From an uncultured Lachnospiraceae bacterium (GTDB lineage: Bacteria; Bacillota_A; Clostridia; Lachnospirales; Lachnospiraceae), in NCBI GenBank assembly GCA_946614075.1, contig CAMOGO010000113.1, positions 1-5,148 on the forward strand: a stretch of 5,148 nucleotides of DNA, written 5' to 3'. Shown in pieces: positions 1 to 5,148 of this stretch (its first letter is position 1; each line of letters opens with the position of its first letter). The position numbers and the translations under genes were made by a program. Under the pieces are notes generated by a model. The model was not told the DNA's origin. It saw only the letters and a program-made list of their open reading frames with translations, and ran no database searches.

Positions 1-683
1 CGATCCTCGAGCAGTATCATCATGCTCTCGATCATTTCCGGCATGCGGTCGCTCTCTCCGACTCCGTCATTCGCGTCGGCTTTACTCGTCCGCCGGATAA
101 TTACGACATCTTCTCCGCGATCAACGAGTACCGGGAGCTTCACCCGGATACCGTTGTCGATGTCGTCCAGGATGAGCTCGTGACGGACACCTCCGCCCGG
201 ACTTCGGAGGGCAAATCACGCTTTGATGTGCTCCTCCACTACCGCTACAATGACACCGACTTCTCAGGTCTGAGCGATGTAAGCTTCCTCTCGCTGGGTT
301 TCTGCCCTTTTTACGTACTGCTGAGCCAGTCGTCTCCTCTTGCAAAGAAAGCCTCTTTATCCCTGGCTGATCTGAAGGGCTTAAAGCTCCTGACGCTTGA
401 GGAGTATAAATACTCCAAATTCCAGGTCCCTTCTCTGGACGAACTAAAGGCTGCCGGGATCGAGGTGCGTCCCTACGACAACATGGACCAGCTGATGTAC
501 GCCATCGCCGACCGGGTCGGCTTCGGCATTTACCCCGCCAAGTACCGTGAGGTGAAGGCTGGTTTCAGGCGTGTTCCGCTCACCTCGCTTCCTCCGCTTG
601 AGTACGGACTGCTCTGCCGTAAGGAGCGCTCCGCCACTGTGGAGGATTTTGTGCAGTTTCTCATCGATAAGCTGAAAGAATAG
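1..683 (+). CDS. LysR-family transcriptional regulator, C-terminal part (5' truncated by window edge)
   Basis: The frame is open from the first full codon at position 3 to a TAG stop at 681-683, giving 226 visible residues. The DNA-binding winged helix-turn-helix lies outside the window. Visible residues 1-20 look like the end of the linker helix. Residue 22 onward (VIRVGF, then an acidic and aromatic stretch, then INEYRELHPDTVVDVV) is the typical start of the LysR periplasmic-binding-protein-like effector domain, whose family form is 'lrIGf... f...yP.v.v.l'. Residues near 100-112 (GFCPFYVLLSQSSPLA) and 117-131 (the 'sLaDLkglkLLTLE' element) match the hinge and second subdomain, and DQLMYAIADRVGFGIYP (162-178) is the usual 'v..GlGi.llP' element. 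A GTG at 180 could be read as a start but is internal, because the homologous domain begins well upstream. The gene converges on the sugar transporter operon. The effector and target genes cannot be deduced. Family confidence is high; the specific function is unknown. Confidence 0.88.
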   Translation, partial: ILEQYHHALDHFRHAVALSDSVIRVGFTRPPDNYDIFSAINEYRELHPDTVVDVVQDELVTDTSARTSEGKSRFDVLLHYRYNDTDFSGLSDVSFLSLGFCPFYVLLSQSSPLAKKASLSLADLKGLKLLTLEEYKYSKFQVPSLDELKAAGIEVRPYDNMDQLMYAIADRVGFGIYPAKYREVKAGFRRVPLTSLPPLEYGLLCRKERSATVEDFVQFLIDKLKE

Positions 684-690
684 TACAACA

Positions 691-719
691 AAGGGGGGAC
701 AGTTCTCTTTCTTCCCCCT
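691..719. repeat. G-run/C-run imperfect hairpin downstream of the LysR gene
   Basis: AGGGGG at 692-697 can pair with CCCCCT at 714-719, and the stem extends by G698-T713 and A699-T712 around a 12-base loop. It sits 8 bases after the LysR stop and before the main terminator. There is no T-run after it, so it is not a good terminator by itself. The GGGGGACAGTTCT core recalls short dispersed palindromes of the REP type, but a single copy here does not establish that. Confidence 0.4.
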
Positions 720-733
720 GGATAAGCAACGAA

Positions 734-778
734 AATGGAGACGATTCTTGAGTCAAGAATCGTCTCCATTGGTTTTTT
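734..778. terminator. Rho-independent terminator between convergent genes, probably bidirectional
   Basis: A perfect 17-bp inverted repeat (734-750 with 754-770) encloses a 3-base loop, AGT. On the plus strand it is followed by GG and six Ts (773-778), a standard intrinsic terminator 50 bases after the LysR stop. On the minus strand the same stem lies 23 bases after the malG stop and ends in TTTT (735-732), a weaker U-tract. It is therefore best read as the shared terminator of both converging transcription units, stronger for LysR. Confidence 0.88.
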
Positions 779-793
779 CCTAATATCTCATTT

Positions 794-1672
794 TTATCCC
801 TTCACGGCTCCGGACATGCCTTCGACGTAGAAGCGCTGCATGTACAGGAACAGTGCGGCGATCGGGATGGAGATCACAACGGCGCCTGCGGCGAAGCAGG
901 TGTACCACTGGTTGATGTACTCCTTCTGAAGCATGTTCCAAAGGCCGATCGCGACGGTAAACTGGTCGCTGTTCGCGCGGCAGATGACCTTCGCGAAGAT
1001 GAAGTCGACCCACGGTGCGATGAAGGACGTCATGACCGTGTAGATGATGATCGGCTTGGACAGCGGCATGGTGATCTGGGTGAAGATCTGCCACTGCGTC
1101 GCGCCGTCCATGACGGCGGCCTCGTCGATCGATCGAGGTATCGTGTCAAAGAAGCCCTTGGCGATCTGGAAGCCGAGGCCTGTACCGGCGGAGTAGGCGA
1201 TGATCAGTGCGATACGGATCATCTCGCCTTCCGTCAGACCCATGGCCTTCAGGATGTAGTACTGGGCGACCATCGACATGAAACCCGGGAACAGACCCAT
1301 GATCATAGCCAGGTTCATGTATGGCTTCCGGAAGGAGAAACGCATACGCGACAGGCTGTAGGACACCGACAGGACGAAGAACGTCGAGATGATACAGGTG
1401 AAAATCGCGATGATCAGGGTGTTCGTGAACATCTTGGGGAAGTTCAGGACATTCCGGTCGGTGAAAAGCTTGACGTAGTTGTTCAGCGTGTAGCTCTTCG
1501 GGAAGAAGGTACTGACATACGATCCGGGCTCGGCGCGGAAGCTTGTGAGGACGATCCATACGATGGGCGTCACCCAGGCAGCCGCAATCAGAGCCAGCAC
1601 TACGTGGATGCAGAAATTCCCGATCCGTCGGCTAAGAGGGGCTTTGTTTTTCTTCAAACTCTCATTCATCAC
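794..1672 (-). CDS. malG: Carbohydrate ABC transporter permease, MalG/GanQ-like (CUT1 family)
   Basis: This 292-residue inner-membrane subunit pairs with the MalF-like protein to form the sugar channel. About six hydrophobic segments are visible, near residues 18-42, 85-108, 120-142, 153-173, 206-228 and 259-279. The EAA loop that docks on the ATPase is intact (EAAVMDGATQWQIFTQITMP, 184-203, with the conserved Gly at 190). Other family signatures are FPGFMSMVAQYYILKAMGLT (128-147), WVDFIFAK (221-228) and the C-terminal QRFYVEGMSGAVKG. The length is normal for MalG. The start is either GTG at 1672, overlapping the malF stop by four bases, or the adjacent ATG at 1669, overlapping by one base. 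The AGGAGG at 1685-1680 is 7 or 10 bases upstream, and both readings imply translational coupling. It is the last gene of the operon, followed by the terminator at 734-778. Substrate inferred only: maltodextrin or arabinogalactan-type oligosaccharides. Confidence 0.93.
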   Translation of the reverse strand: MMNESLKKNKAPLSRRIGNFCIHVVLALIAAAWVTPIVWIVLTSFRAEPGSYVSTFFPKSYTLNNYVKLFTDRNVLNFPKMFTNTLIIAIFTCIISTFFVLSVSYSLSRMRFSFRKPYMNLAMIMGLFPGFMSMVAQYYILKAMGLTEGEMIRIALIIAYSAGTGLGFQIAKGFFDTIPRSIDEAAVMDGATQWQIFTQITMPLSKPIIIYTVMTSFIAPWVDFIFAKVICRANSDQFTVAIGLWNMLQKEYINQWYTCFAAGAVVISIPIAALFLYMQRFYVEGMSGAVKG

Positions 1673-3027
1673 ATGAACGCCTCCTCATTCTTATAAGATG
1701 TCGAATTCCGATAGGTCACCAGCGTGACGATCGTCAGGACGATGAAGGTCATGATGCCGATGACAGCGCCGATGTTGTAGTACTGCTGGTCGATGGTCAG
1801 CTTGTACAGCCAGGTGACCAGAAGATCTGTCTGGCCTGCGGTGTCGCCGACGTAGGTCGGGCCGCCTCCCGAAAGCAGGTAGATAACGTTGAAGTTATTG
1901 ATGTTTCCTACAAAGGAGGTGATCAGGTACGGCGTGGTAACGAACAGCATGTACGGCAGGGTGATCTTGAAGAAGGTCACGACCGGGCCGGCGCCGTCCA
2001 TCTTGGCCGCCTCATACAGCTCCCCGGGGATATTCTGCAGGATACCTGTGATCTGCAGCAGCGTATACGGAATACCTACCCACAGGTTGATCACGATGAC
2101 CGTGATCCTGGCGATGGTTGCATTGGTCCAGAACGGGATCGGCGCATCGATCAGGCCTGCGTTCTGCAGGATAACATTCACGGCACCATAAGGCTGAAGC
2201 ATGATGTTCATAACCATCAGCGACACAAACTGCGGAACCGCGATCGTCAGGACAAAGCAGAAACGCCAGAAGCCCTTCGCCTTGGTATCCTTGCGGTTGA
2301 TGACCAATGCGAGGATCATTCCCAGGATATAATTCAGGAACGTTGCAAAAATCGCCCACACGATGGTCCAAGCCAGGACATGCCAGAACTGCCGGCCTAT
2401 GTTGCCGTTCATATTCAGGACGCGGCCAAACTGCGTCAGTCCGTTCCAGTCAAAGAGCGTAAGGTGGCTGTCCTCCTTGGAGTAGCTCGTAAATGCCATG
2501 CAGATCATGAAGACCAGCGGCAGGATATTAAACAGCAGGATACCCAGGCACGGCAGCGACATCAGAGTGATGTGCAGGTTGCCGTCGAAGAGGGACTTGA
2601 TGTCCTCTACGAAGGTCGGTGCCCGGCCGCCCTTCTCCATCAGCACCTGCATTTTGTACGAGTGGCGCATCTGCAGGATCCACAGTGCAATGATGGCTCC
2701 GACGACAAACAGCGTCGCCACACAGTAAAGCAGAATCAGCAAGGAATTGTCACCCTTGGTGTACTCGTAAATTCCCAGTGCCTCGTTGAAAACCTCGCCG
2801 CCCGGATCGTCGCCCAGACTGACCAGCTGGGACAGCTGTCCGGCGCCGAAGTTCACCATGAACAGGATAAAGATGAGCTCCAGGATAAAGACAAGAATGC
2901 CTTTAATCTTTTGCCCGTGTCCAAACAGACCGGCTCCCATGAAGAGCATGGACAGCTTTGTCCAAAGGTCTCCGTGCAGCACCGCCTGTCCGACCGATAT
3001 TTTTGTATTATTCGTCTGAGCGGCCAT
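1669..3027 (-). CDS. malF: Carbohydrate ABC transporter permease, MalF-like (CUT1 family)
   Basis: This 452-residue membrane subunit is the partner of MalG. About eight hydrophobic segments are visible: 43-60, 96-118, 156-180, 217-243, 253-277, 307-330, 355-375 and 417-439. The first two belong to an N-terminal extension beginning with a Gly-rich MGAGLFGHGQKIKG motif (30-43), as in the longer Gram-positive MalF proteins; simple CUT1 permeases are nearer 300 residues with six segments. The EAA loop is intact (EAAKMDGAGPVVTFFKITLP, 339-358, conserved Gly 345), and the LLSGGGP motif lies at 384-390. The start is ATG at 3027, preceded by GAGAGG (3041-3036) with an 8-base spacer. This site is somewhat weaker than that of malE. 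The 3' end overlaps malG. A 175-base structured gap separates it from malE, which suggests lower permease than binding-protein expression. Substrate specificity is not proven. Confidence 0.94.
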   Translation of the reverse strand: MAAQTNNTKISVGQAVLHGDLWTKLSMLFMGAGLFGHGQKIKGILVFILELIFILFMVNFGAGQLSQLVSLGDDPGGEVFNEALGIYEYTKGDNSLLILLYCVATLFVVGAIIALWILQMRHSYKMQVLMEKGGRAPTFVEDIKSLFDGNLHITLMSLPCLGILLFNILPLVFMICMAFTSYSKEDSHLTLFDWNGLTQFGRVLNMNGNIGRQFWHVLAWTIVWAIFATFLNYILGMILALVINRKDTKAKGFWRFCFVLTIAVPQFVSLMVMNIMLQPYGAVNVILQNAGLIDAPIPFWTNATIARITVIVINLWVGIPYTLLQITGILQNIPGELYEAAKMDGAGPVVTFFKITLPYMLFVTTPYLITSFVGNINNFNVIYLLSGGGPTYVGDTAGQTDLLVTWLYKLTIDQQYYNIGAVIGIMTFIVLTIVTLVTYRNSTSYKNEEAFM

Positions 3028-3091
3028 GGCAGTTTCCTCTCAAATCAGGTAGAAAAGCAAAGCAAGCTTTCCTCTGTAAAGTAAGCGTAAA

Positions 3092-3130
3092 CCAGGCGGG
3101 CGGTCTTTTTACGAACCGCCCGCTGGCGGT
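3092..3130 (-). promoter_or_regulatory. GC-rich stem-loop with an alternative pairing, malE-malF intercistronic region
   Basis: Bases 3092-3104 pair with 3115-3126 as a 12-bp stem with one bulged G and a 10-base loop (3105-3114). The middle arm (ACCGCC, 3115-3120) can instead pair with GGCGGT at 3125-3130 around a 4-base loop, so the two hairpins exclude each other. In the minus-strand transcript the large hairpin is followed only by UUUACGC, so it is not a good intrinsic terminator. Likely roles (inference) are protection of the malE 3' end or partial attenuation before malF. Confidence 0.6.
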
Positions 3131-3180
3131 GTGTAAAAGCTATTTACAGGCTGATACAGGTGCCTGTACCTTTTTTACAC
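3131..3180 (-). promoter_or_regulatory. Nested stem-loop just downstream of malE
   Basis: GTGTAAAA (3131-3138) and TTTTACAC (3173-3180) form an 8-bp outer stem. Inside it, TACAGG at 3145-3150 pairs with CCTGTA at 3163-3168 across a 12-base loop, and a second TACAGG at 3155-3160 is a competing partner with a very tight loop. The structure begins 23 bases after the malE stop and directly abuts the GC-rich hairpin. It has no U-tract in the direction of transcription, so a role in mRNA stability or processing is more plausible than termination. This is inferred. Confidence 0.5.
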
Positions 3181-3202
3181 TGTAGTCCACTTTTTACGAT
3201 GC

Positions 3203-4516
3203 TTATGACACAGCGGCGGTGTTCATCGTCTCGTTCATCGCCTCGGTCTTCTCAGCGGCATTGTCATGCGTGACGGAACCGGCTACCAGCTCCTTGCCCA
3301 TGTTCTCAGCCGGGGTCCAGTACTGACCCATAGCGGACTGCAGAGGCTGTACGATGGAAGCATAGCTCAGGGTATCGATCTGGGCCTTCGCCAGGATATC
3401 GTCGCCGACATCGATAGAGGAGTCGGTCGGGATGATGTTTCTCATCTCATAGTGAGACTGCTGAGCCTCGGTGCTGCCCAGGAATGCTGCCAGGGCAACG
3501 GCGACCTGAGGATTCTTGGAGTTCTTGTTGACACCGATGGCCTTGGAGCCGGCGAATGCCTTCAGCTGCTTCTCCTCGCCGTCAAGCATATAGGTCGGAG
3601 CCGCGCAGGCGCCTACGTTCTCCTCGCCGATCGCATCGCAGACAGCGGTGTAATCCCAGGTACCGGAGAAGTATGCGTTGATCGTGCCATCGCCCAGAGT
3701 AGACGGGGACAGACCATTGCAGTCGACAAAGTTCGGATTGGCAACGAGGTCTACCAGGTAATTGGTGACTGCGACAGCCTTGTCGCCGCTAAAGTCGATG
3801 CCTGCCTCAGCGTCATCACCTGTCTCGCCAAACAGGGTGCAGCCGTTTGCTACGTAGAAGGATGCGATGTACCAGGAGTTGGAAAGCGGGAATCCAACCT
3901 TGCCCTTCTCAAGCATCGCCTCAAGGCTCTTGGTATCCTCCTCGTCAAAGACTCTCTTGTCATAGTACATAAACCAGGTATTGCCGGTGAAAGGAACGCC
4001 GTAAACGCCGCCGCCATAGGTAACGGTGTTGACCGTGGTCTCAGAGTTCTGAGCCTTGATCTGGTCCAGGGTTGCGCCACCGAGCTGTGCCAGTGCGCCA
4101 GCCTCGATCAGGCCAGGGATCTGGTCATTGGCATACATGAAAACATCTGCTGCTGCCTCAGGGTCGGTCTGGATATTCTTCAGCGTGTCACCCTCAGGGC
4201 TGACGCCGGTCTTGAAGGTAAGCATCCATTCCGGATGAGCTGCCTGGAAGGCATCCAGCTGAACCTGCAGCCAGTTGTCACCAGCCTGATCCTCGGAAGG
4301 GCTCCATACGGTCAGCTCGACAGCCTCGCCGCCTGCTGCTGCCTCGGTTCCTGCCGGCATAGCCTCGGTTCCTGCCGGTGCTGCGGAAGAAGAGCCGGAC
4401 GGTGCGGAAGAGCTGGAGCCGCCATTACCGCAGGCACCCAGTACAGATGCTGCTGCCACGCCCATAGCGCCGACTGCTGTACCCTTTAAGAAGTTACGAC
4501 GTGAGATTTTCTTCAT
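3203..4516 (-). CDS. malE: Extracellular sugar-binding lipoprotein, MalE-like, with twin-arginine signal
   Basis: This 437-residue solute-binding protein captures an oligosaccharide outside the membrane and delivers it to MalFG. The N-terminus MKKISRRNFLKG is a consensus Tat motif (R6, R7). A mild hydrophobic stretch and the lipobox VLGAC follow, with C29 as the predicted lipidated residue. Residues 30-65 are a Ser/Ala/Gly/Pro linker containing two PAGTEA copies. The folded domain starts near VELTVWSP (67-73) and follows MalE throughout: W71, a GVYGVPF stretch (170-176), WFMYYDKRVF (181-190), FSGTWDY (283-289), AFAGSKAIGVN (320-330) and YWTPAENM (399-406). The ATG at 4516 is chosen because AAGGAGG (4531-4525) lies 8 bases upstream. 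An in-frame ATG 10 codons earlier would put residues before the Tat motif and lacks comparable support. Four cysteines remain in the mature domain (226, 266, 293, 304). It follows the ATPase gene and precedes malF. Ligand not proven; maltodextrin-like is the best guess. Confidence 0.93.
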   Translation of the reverse strand: MKKISRRNFLKGTAVGAMGVAAASVLGACGNGGSSSSAPSGSSSAAPAGTEAMPAGTEAAAGGEAVELTVWSPSEDQAGDNWLQVQLDAFQAAHPEWMLTFKTGVSPEGDTLKNIQTDPEAAADVFMYANDQIPGLIEAGALAQLGGATLDQIKAQNSETTVNTVTYGGGVYGVPFTGNTWFMYYDKRVFDEEDTKSLEAMLEKGKVGFPLSNSWYIASFYVANGCTLFGETGDDAEAGIDFSGDKAVAVTNYLVDLVANPNFVDCNGLSPSTLGDGTINAYFSGTWDYTAVCDAIGEENVGACAAPTYMLDGEEKQLKAFAGSKAIGVNKNSKNPQVAVALAAFLGSTEAQQSHYEMRNIIPTDSSIDVGDDILAKAQIDTLSYASIVQPLQSAMGQYWTPAENMGKELVAGSVTHDNAAEKTEAMNETMNTAAVS

Positions 4517-4524
4517 TTTGTTTT

Positions 4525-4531
4525 CCTCCTT
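4525..4531 (-). promoter_or_regulatory. Strong Shine-Dalgarno site of malE
   Basis: The minus strand reads AAGGAGG, 8 bases before the ATG at 4516. It is the closest match to the anti-Shine-Dalgarno among the three gene starts visible here and decides the malE start over the upstream in-frame ATG at 4546. Confidence 0.85.
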
Positions 4532-4533
4532 AC

Positions 4534-4559
4534 ATGATGTTATCATTTGTAAAAATGAT
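4534..4559. promoter_or_regulatory. AT-rich palindromes directly upstream of the malE ribosome binding site
   Basis: ATCATTT (4542-4548) and AAATGAT (4553-4559) form a perfect 7-bp inverted repeat with a 4-base spacer. An overlapping ATGAT (4534-4538) / ATCAT (4542-4546) palindrome shares the central arm. The position, 10 to 28 bases upstream of the Shine-Dalgarno, would suit an operator or a leader hairpin. The centre lacks the CG typical of LacI-family operators, and AT-rich leaders form such repeats easily by chance. Confidence 0.35.
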
Positions 4560-4609
4560 GCTTGTTTTGTCGTTTAGTCTGATGTTGTTCCTGTTATTCT
4601 TTGTGCTTC

Positions 4610-4646
4610 TTGTTTTGCGGATTTCATTTCTGTCTCCGCAAAACAA
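4610..4646. promoter_or_regulatory. 12-bp inverted repeat between the ATPase gene and malE
   Basis: TTGTTTTGCGGA (4610-4621) is the exact reverse complement of 4635-4646, with a 13-base spacer. It lies 42 bases after the ATPase stop and 93 bases before the malE start. On the minus strand the stem is followed by GAAGCAC, with no U-tract, so it is not a standard terminator. It could be an mRNA stabilising or processing hairpin, or a regulator binding site. I could not identify a convincing promoter with -35 and -10 boxes in this 172-base gap, so transcription of malE from upstream of the ATPase gene remains possible. Confidence 0.55.
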
Positions 4647-4688
4647 TATTTTGAAAGGCTTCGGAATGATATGATATCGGCATCTTCC

Positions 4689-5148
4689 TTAATACTCGAT
4701 ATTCTCTCCCGTCTCCTTATCAAACAAATGAATGACATTGCCACCGAAGGTGAACTCGATCGGGGAGCCGCTCTTGAACTCATAGTGGCCGCCGAGGTCA
4801 AGCGTCTGCACGACGATGATGCTGTCTTTGCCGCATGCATTTACGTGGACATGGACGGAAGCGCCCATCATCTCGGAGACGTCGACCGTTCCCTGGATCA
4901 TCGCGCCGTCCACATGCTTCAGGCTGATGTGCTCCGGCCGGACACCGATCGTGATGTCCTGCGGCTGTACGCCCTTCGCCTTCAGGTGCTCCTGCTTTTC
5001 CTCACTCAGTACGATCTCCGCCTGCTCGATCTTCACCGCGTATTTTCCATCCGCGTGGCGCACGAGAGCAGCGTCATACATATTCATCTGCGGCATCCCG
5101 ATGAAGCCGGCGACGAAGATATTATGCGGCTTGTCATAGACCTCCTGC
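4689..5148 (-). CDS. ABC transporter ATP-binding protein, MalK/UgpC/MsmX-like, C-terminal part (5' truncated by window edge)
   Basis: The minus-strand frame is open from the right edge (first full codon at 5147) to TAA at 4691-4689, giving 152 visible residues. It opens with QEVYDKPHNIFVAGFIG, the conserved junction after the nucleotide-binding domain of CUT1 ATPases (family form 'P.evYd.P.n.FVAgFiGsP.mN'). This is followed by MPQMN and then the OB-fold/TOBE regulatory domain, with ITIGVRPEHISL near 65-76 and VIHLFDKETGENIEY at the C-terminus. The Walker A, signature and Walker B motifs lie outside the window, so catalytic integrity cannot be judged. The protein energises the importer from the cytoplasmic side through the EAA loops of MalF and MalG. 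It is co-oriented with and just upstream of malE. An ATG at 5096 is internal, not the start. Whether it serves only this importer or others too, as MsmX does, is unknown. Confidence 0.92.
   Translation of the reverse strand, partial: QEVYDKPHNIFVAGFIGMPQMNMYDAALVRHADGKYAVKIEQAEIVLSEEKQEHLKAKGVQPQDITIGVRPEHISLKHVDGAMIQGTVDVSEMMGASVHVHVNACGKDSIIVVQTLDLGGHYEFKSGSPIEFTFGGNVIHLFDKETGENIEY

Noticed and set aside
180..683. GTG at 180 as the start of a 167-residue protein
   Set aside because: The frame continues upstream to the window edge with good LysR effector-domain sequence, so this codon is internal.
2380..3084. 234-codon open frame on the plus strand opposite malF
   Set aside because: It is antisense to malF transmembrane segments. 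The Gln/His/Asp-rich product is what reverse-reading of hydrophobic codons gives, and no family is recognisable.
3092..3126. Intrinsic terminator after malE
   Set aside because: The stem is strong but only UUU followed by ACGC comes after it in the transcript, and malF and malG need read-through. It was kept as a regulatory or stability hairpin.
2958..3185. 75-codon plus-strand frame across the malF start and the intercistronic hairpins
   Set aside because: It is antisense to the malF start, passes through the stem-loops, and gives a product with no recognisable features.
3266..4489. 407-codon open frame on the plus strand opposite malE
   Set aside because: It is wholly antisense to a clear MalE-family gene. 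Its product is rich in Cys, Leu, Val, Gly and Arg without recognisable domains, and the open frame follows from the codon bias of malE.
4517..4546. malE starting 10 codons upstream at the ATG at 4546
   Set aside because: The Shine-Dalgarno at 4531-4525 would lie inside the gene, and the Tat signal correctly begins at the ATG at 4516.
4574..4840. 88-codon minus-strand frame spanning the ATPase 3' end and the gap
   Set aside because: It overlaps the ATPase gene in another frame. Its Ser/Arg-rich product has no family resemblance and no good ribosome binding site was seen.
1..5148. CRISPR array, tRNA or rRNA gene, prophage or insertion sequence
   Set aside because: No regularly spaced repeats, tRNA-like cloverleaf, rRNA sequence, transposase or integrase coding region was seen on either strand.

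Overview
The window carries most of a carbohydrate ABC importer operon of the maltose/maltodextrin (CUT1) type on the minus strand, plus the 3' end of a convergent LysR-type regulator gene on the plus strand. The coding sequence is moderately GC-rich, ribosome binding sites are strong AGGAGG type, and the binding protein is a lipoprotein with a Ser-rich linker. The 452-residue MalF-like permease also has an extra N-terminal membrane region. Together these suggest a Gram-positive anaerobe of the Clostridia, perhaps Lachnospiraceae-like. That placement is inferred from style and not proven.

Layout, left to right: (1) 1-683 (+), C-terminal 226 residues of a LysR-family regulator, cut by the left edge. 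(2) 684-793, convergent intergenic region with a G-run/C-run hairpin and then a perfect 17-bp terminator hairpin that can serve both strands. (3) 794-1672 (-), MalG-like permease. (4) 1669-3027 (-), MalF-like permease, translationally coupled to malG. (5) 3028-3202, a 175-base gap with two elaborate stem-loops and short repeats. (6) 3203-4516 (-), MalE-like substrate-binding lipoprotein with a twin-arginine signal. (7) 4517-4688, a 172-base gap with a 12-bp inverted repeat and an AT-rich palindrome. (8) 4689-5148 (-), C-terminal part of a MalK/UgpC/MsmX-type ATPase, cut by the right edge.

Transcription of the importer runs right to left: ATPase, binding protein, MalF, MalG. The binding protein captures an oligosaccharide outside the cell, the MalF/MalG pair forms the channel, and the ATPase drives uptake from the cytoplasmic side. 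No glycosidase or dedicated local repressor is visible, so the substrate is only inferred from family resemblance (maltodextrin or arabinogalactan-type oligosaccharides). The LysR gene faces the operon tail to tail and need not regulate it.

The window is largely conventional and I see no new system. The parts most worth a second look are the non-coding gaps on either side of malE. Both hold sizeable inverted repeats without good U-tracts, one with mutually exclusive pairings, where an operon would be expected to set a high binding-protein to permease ratio.
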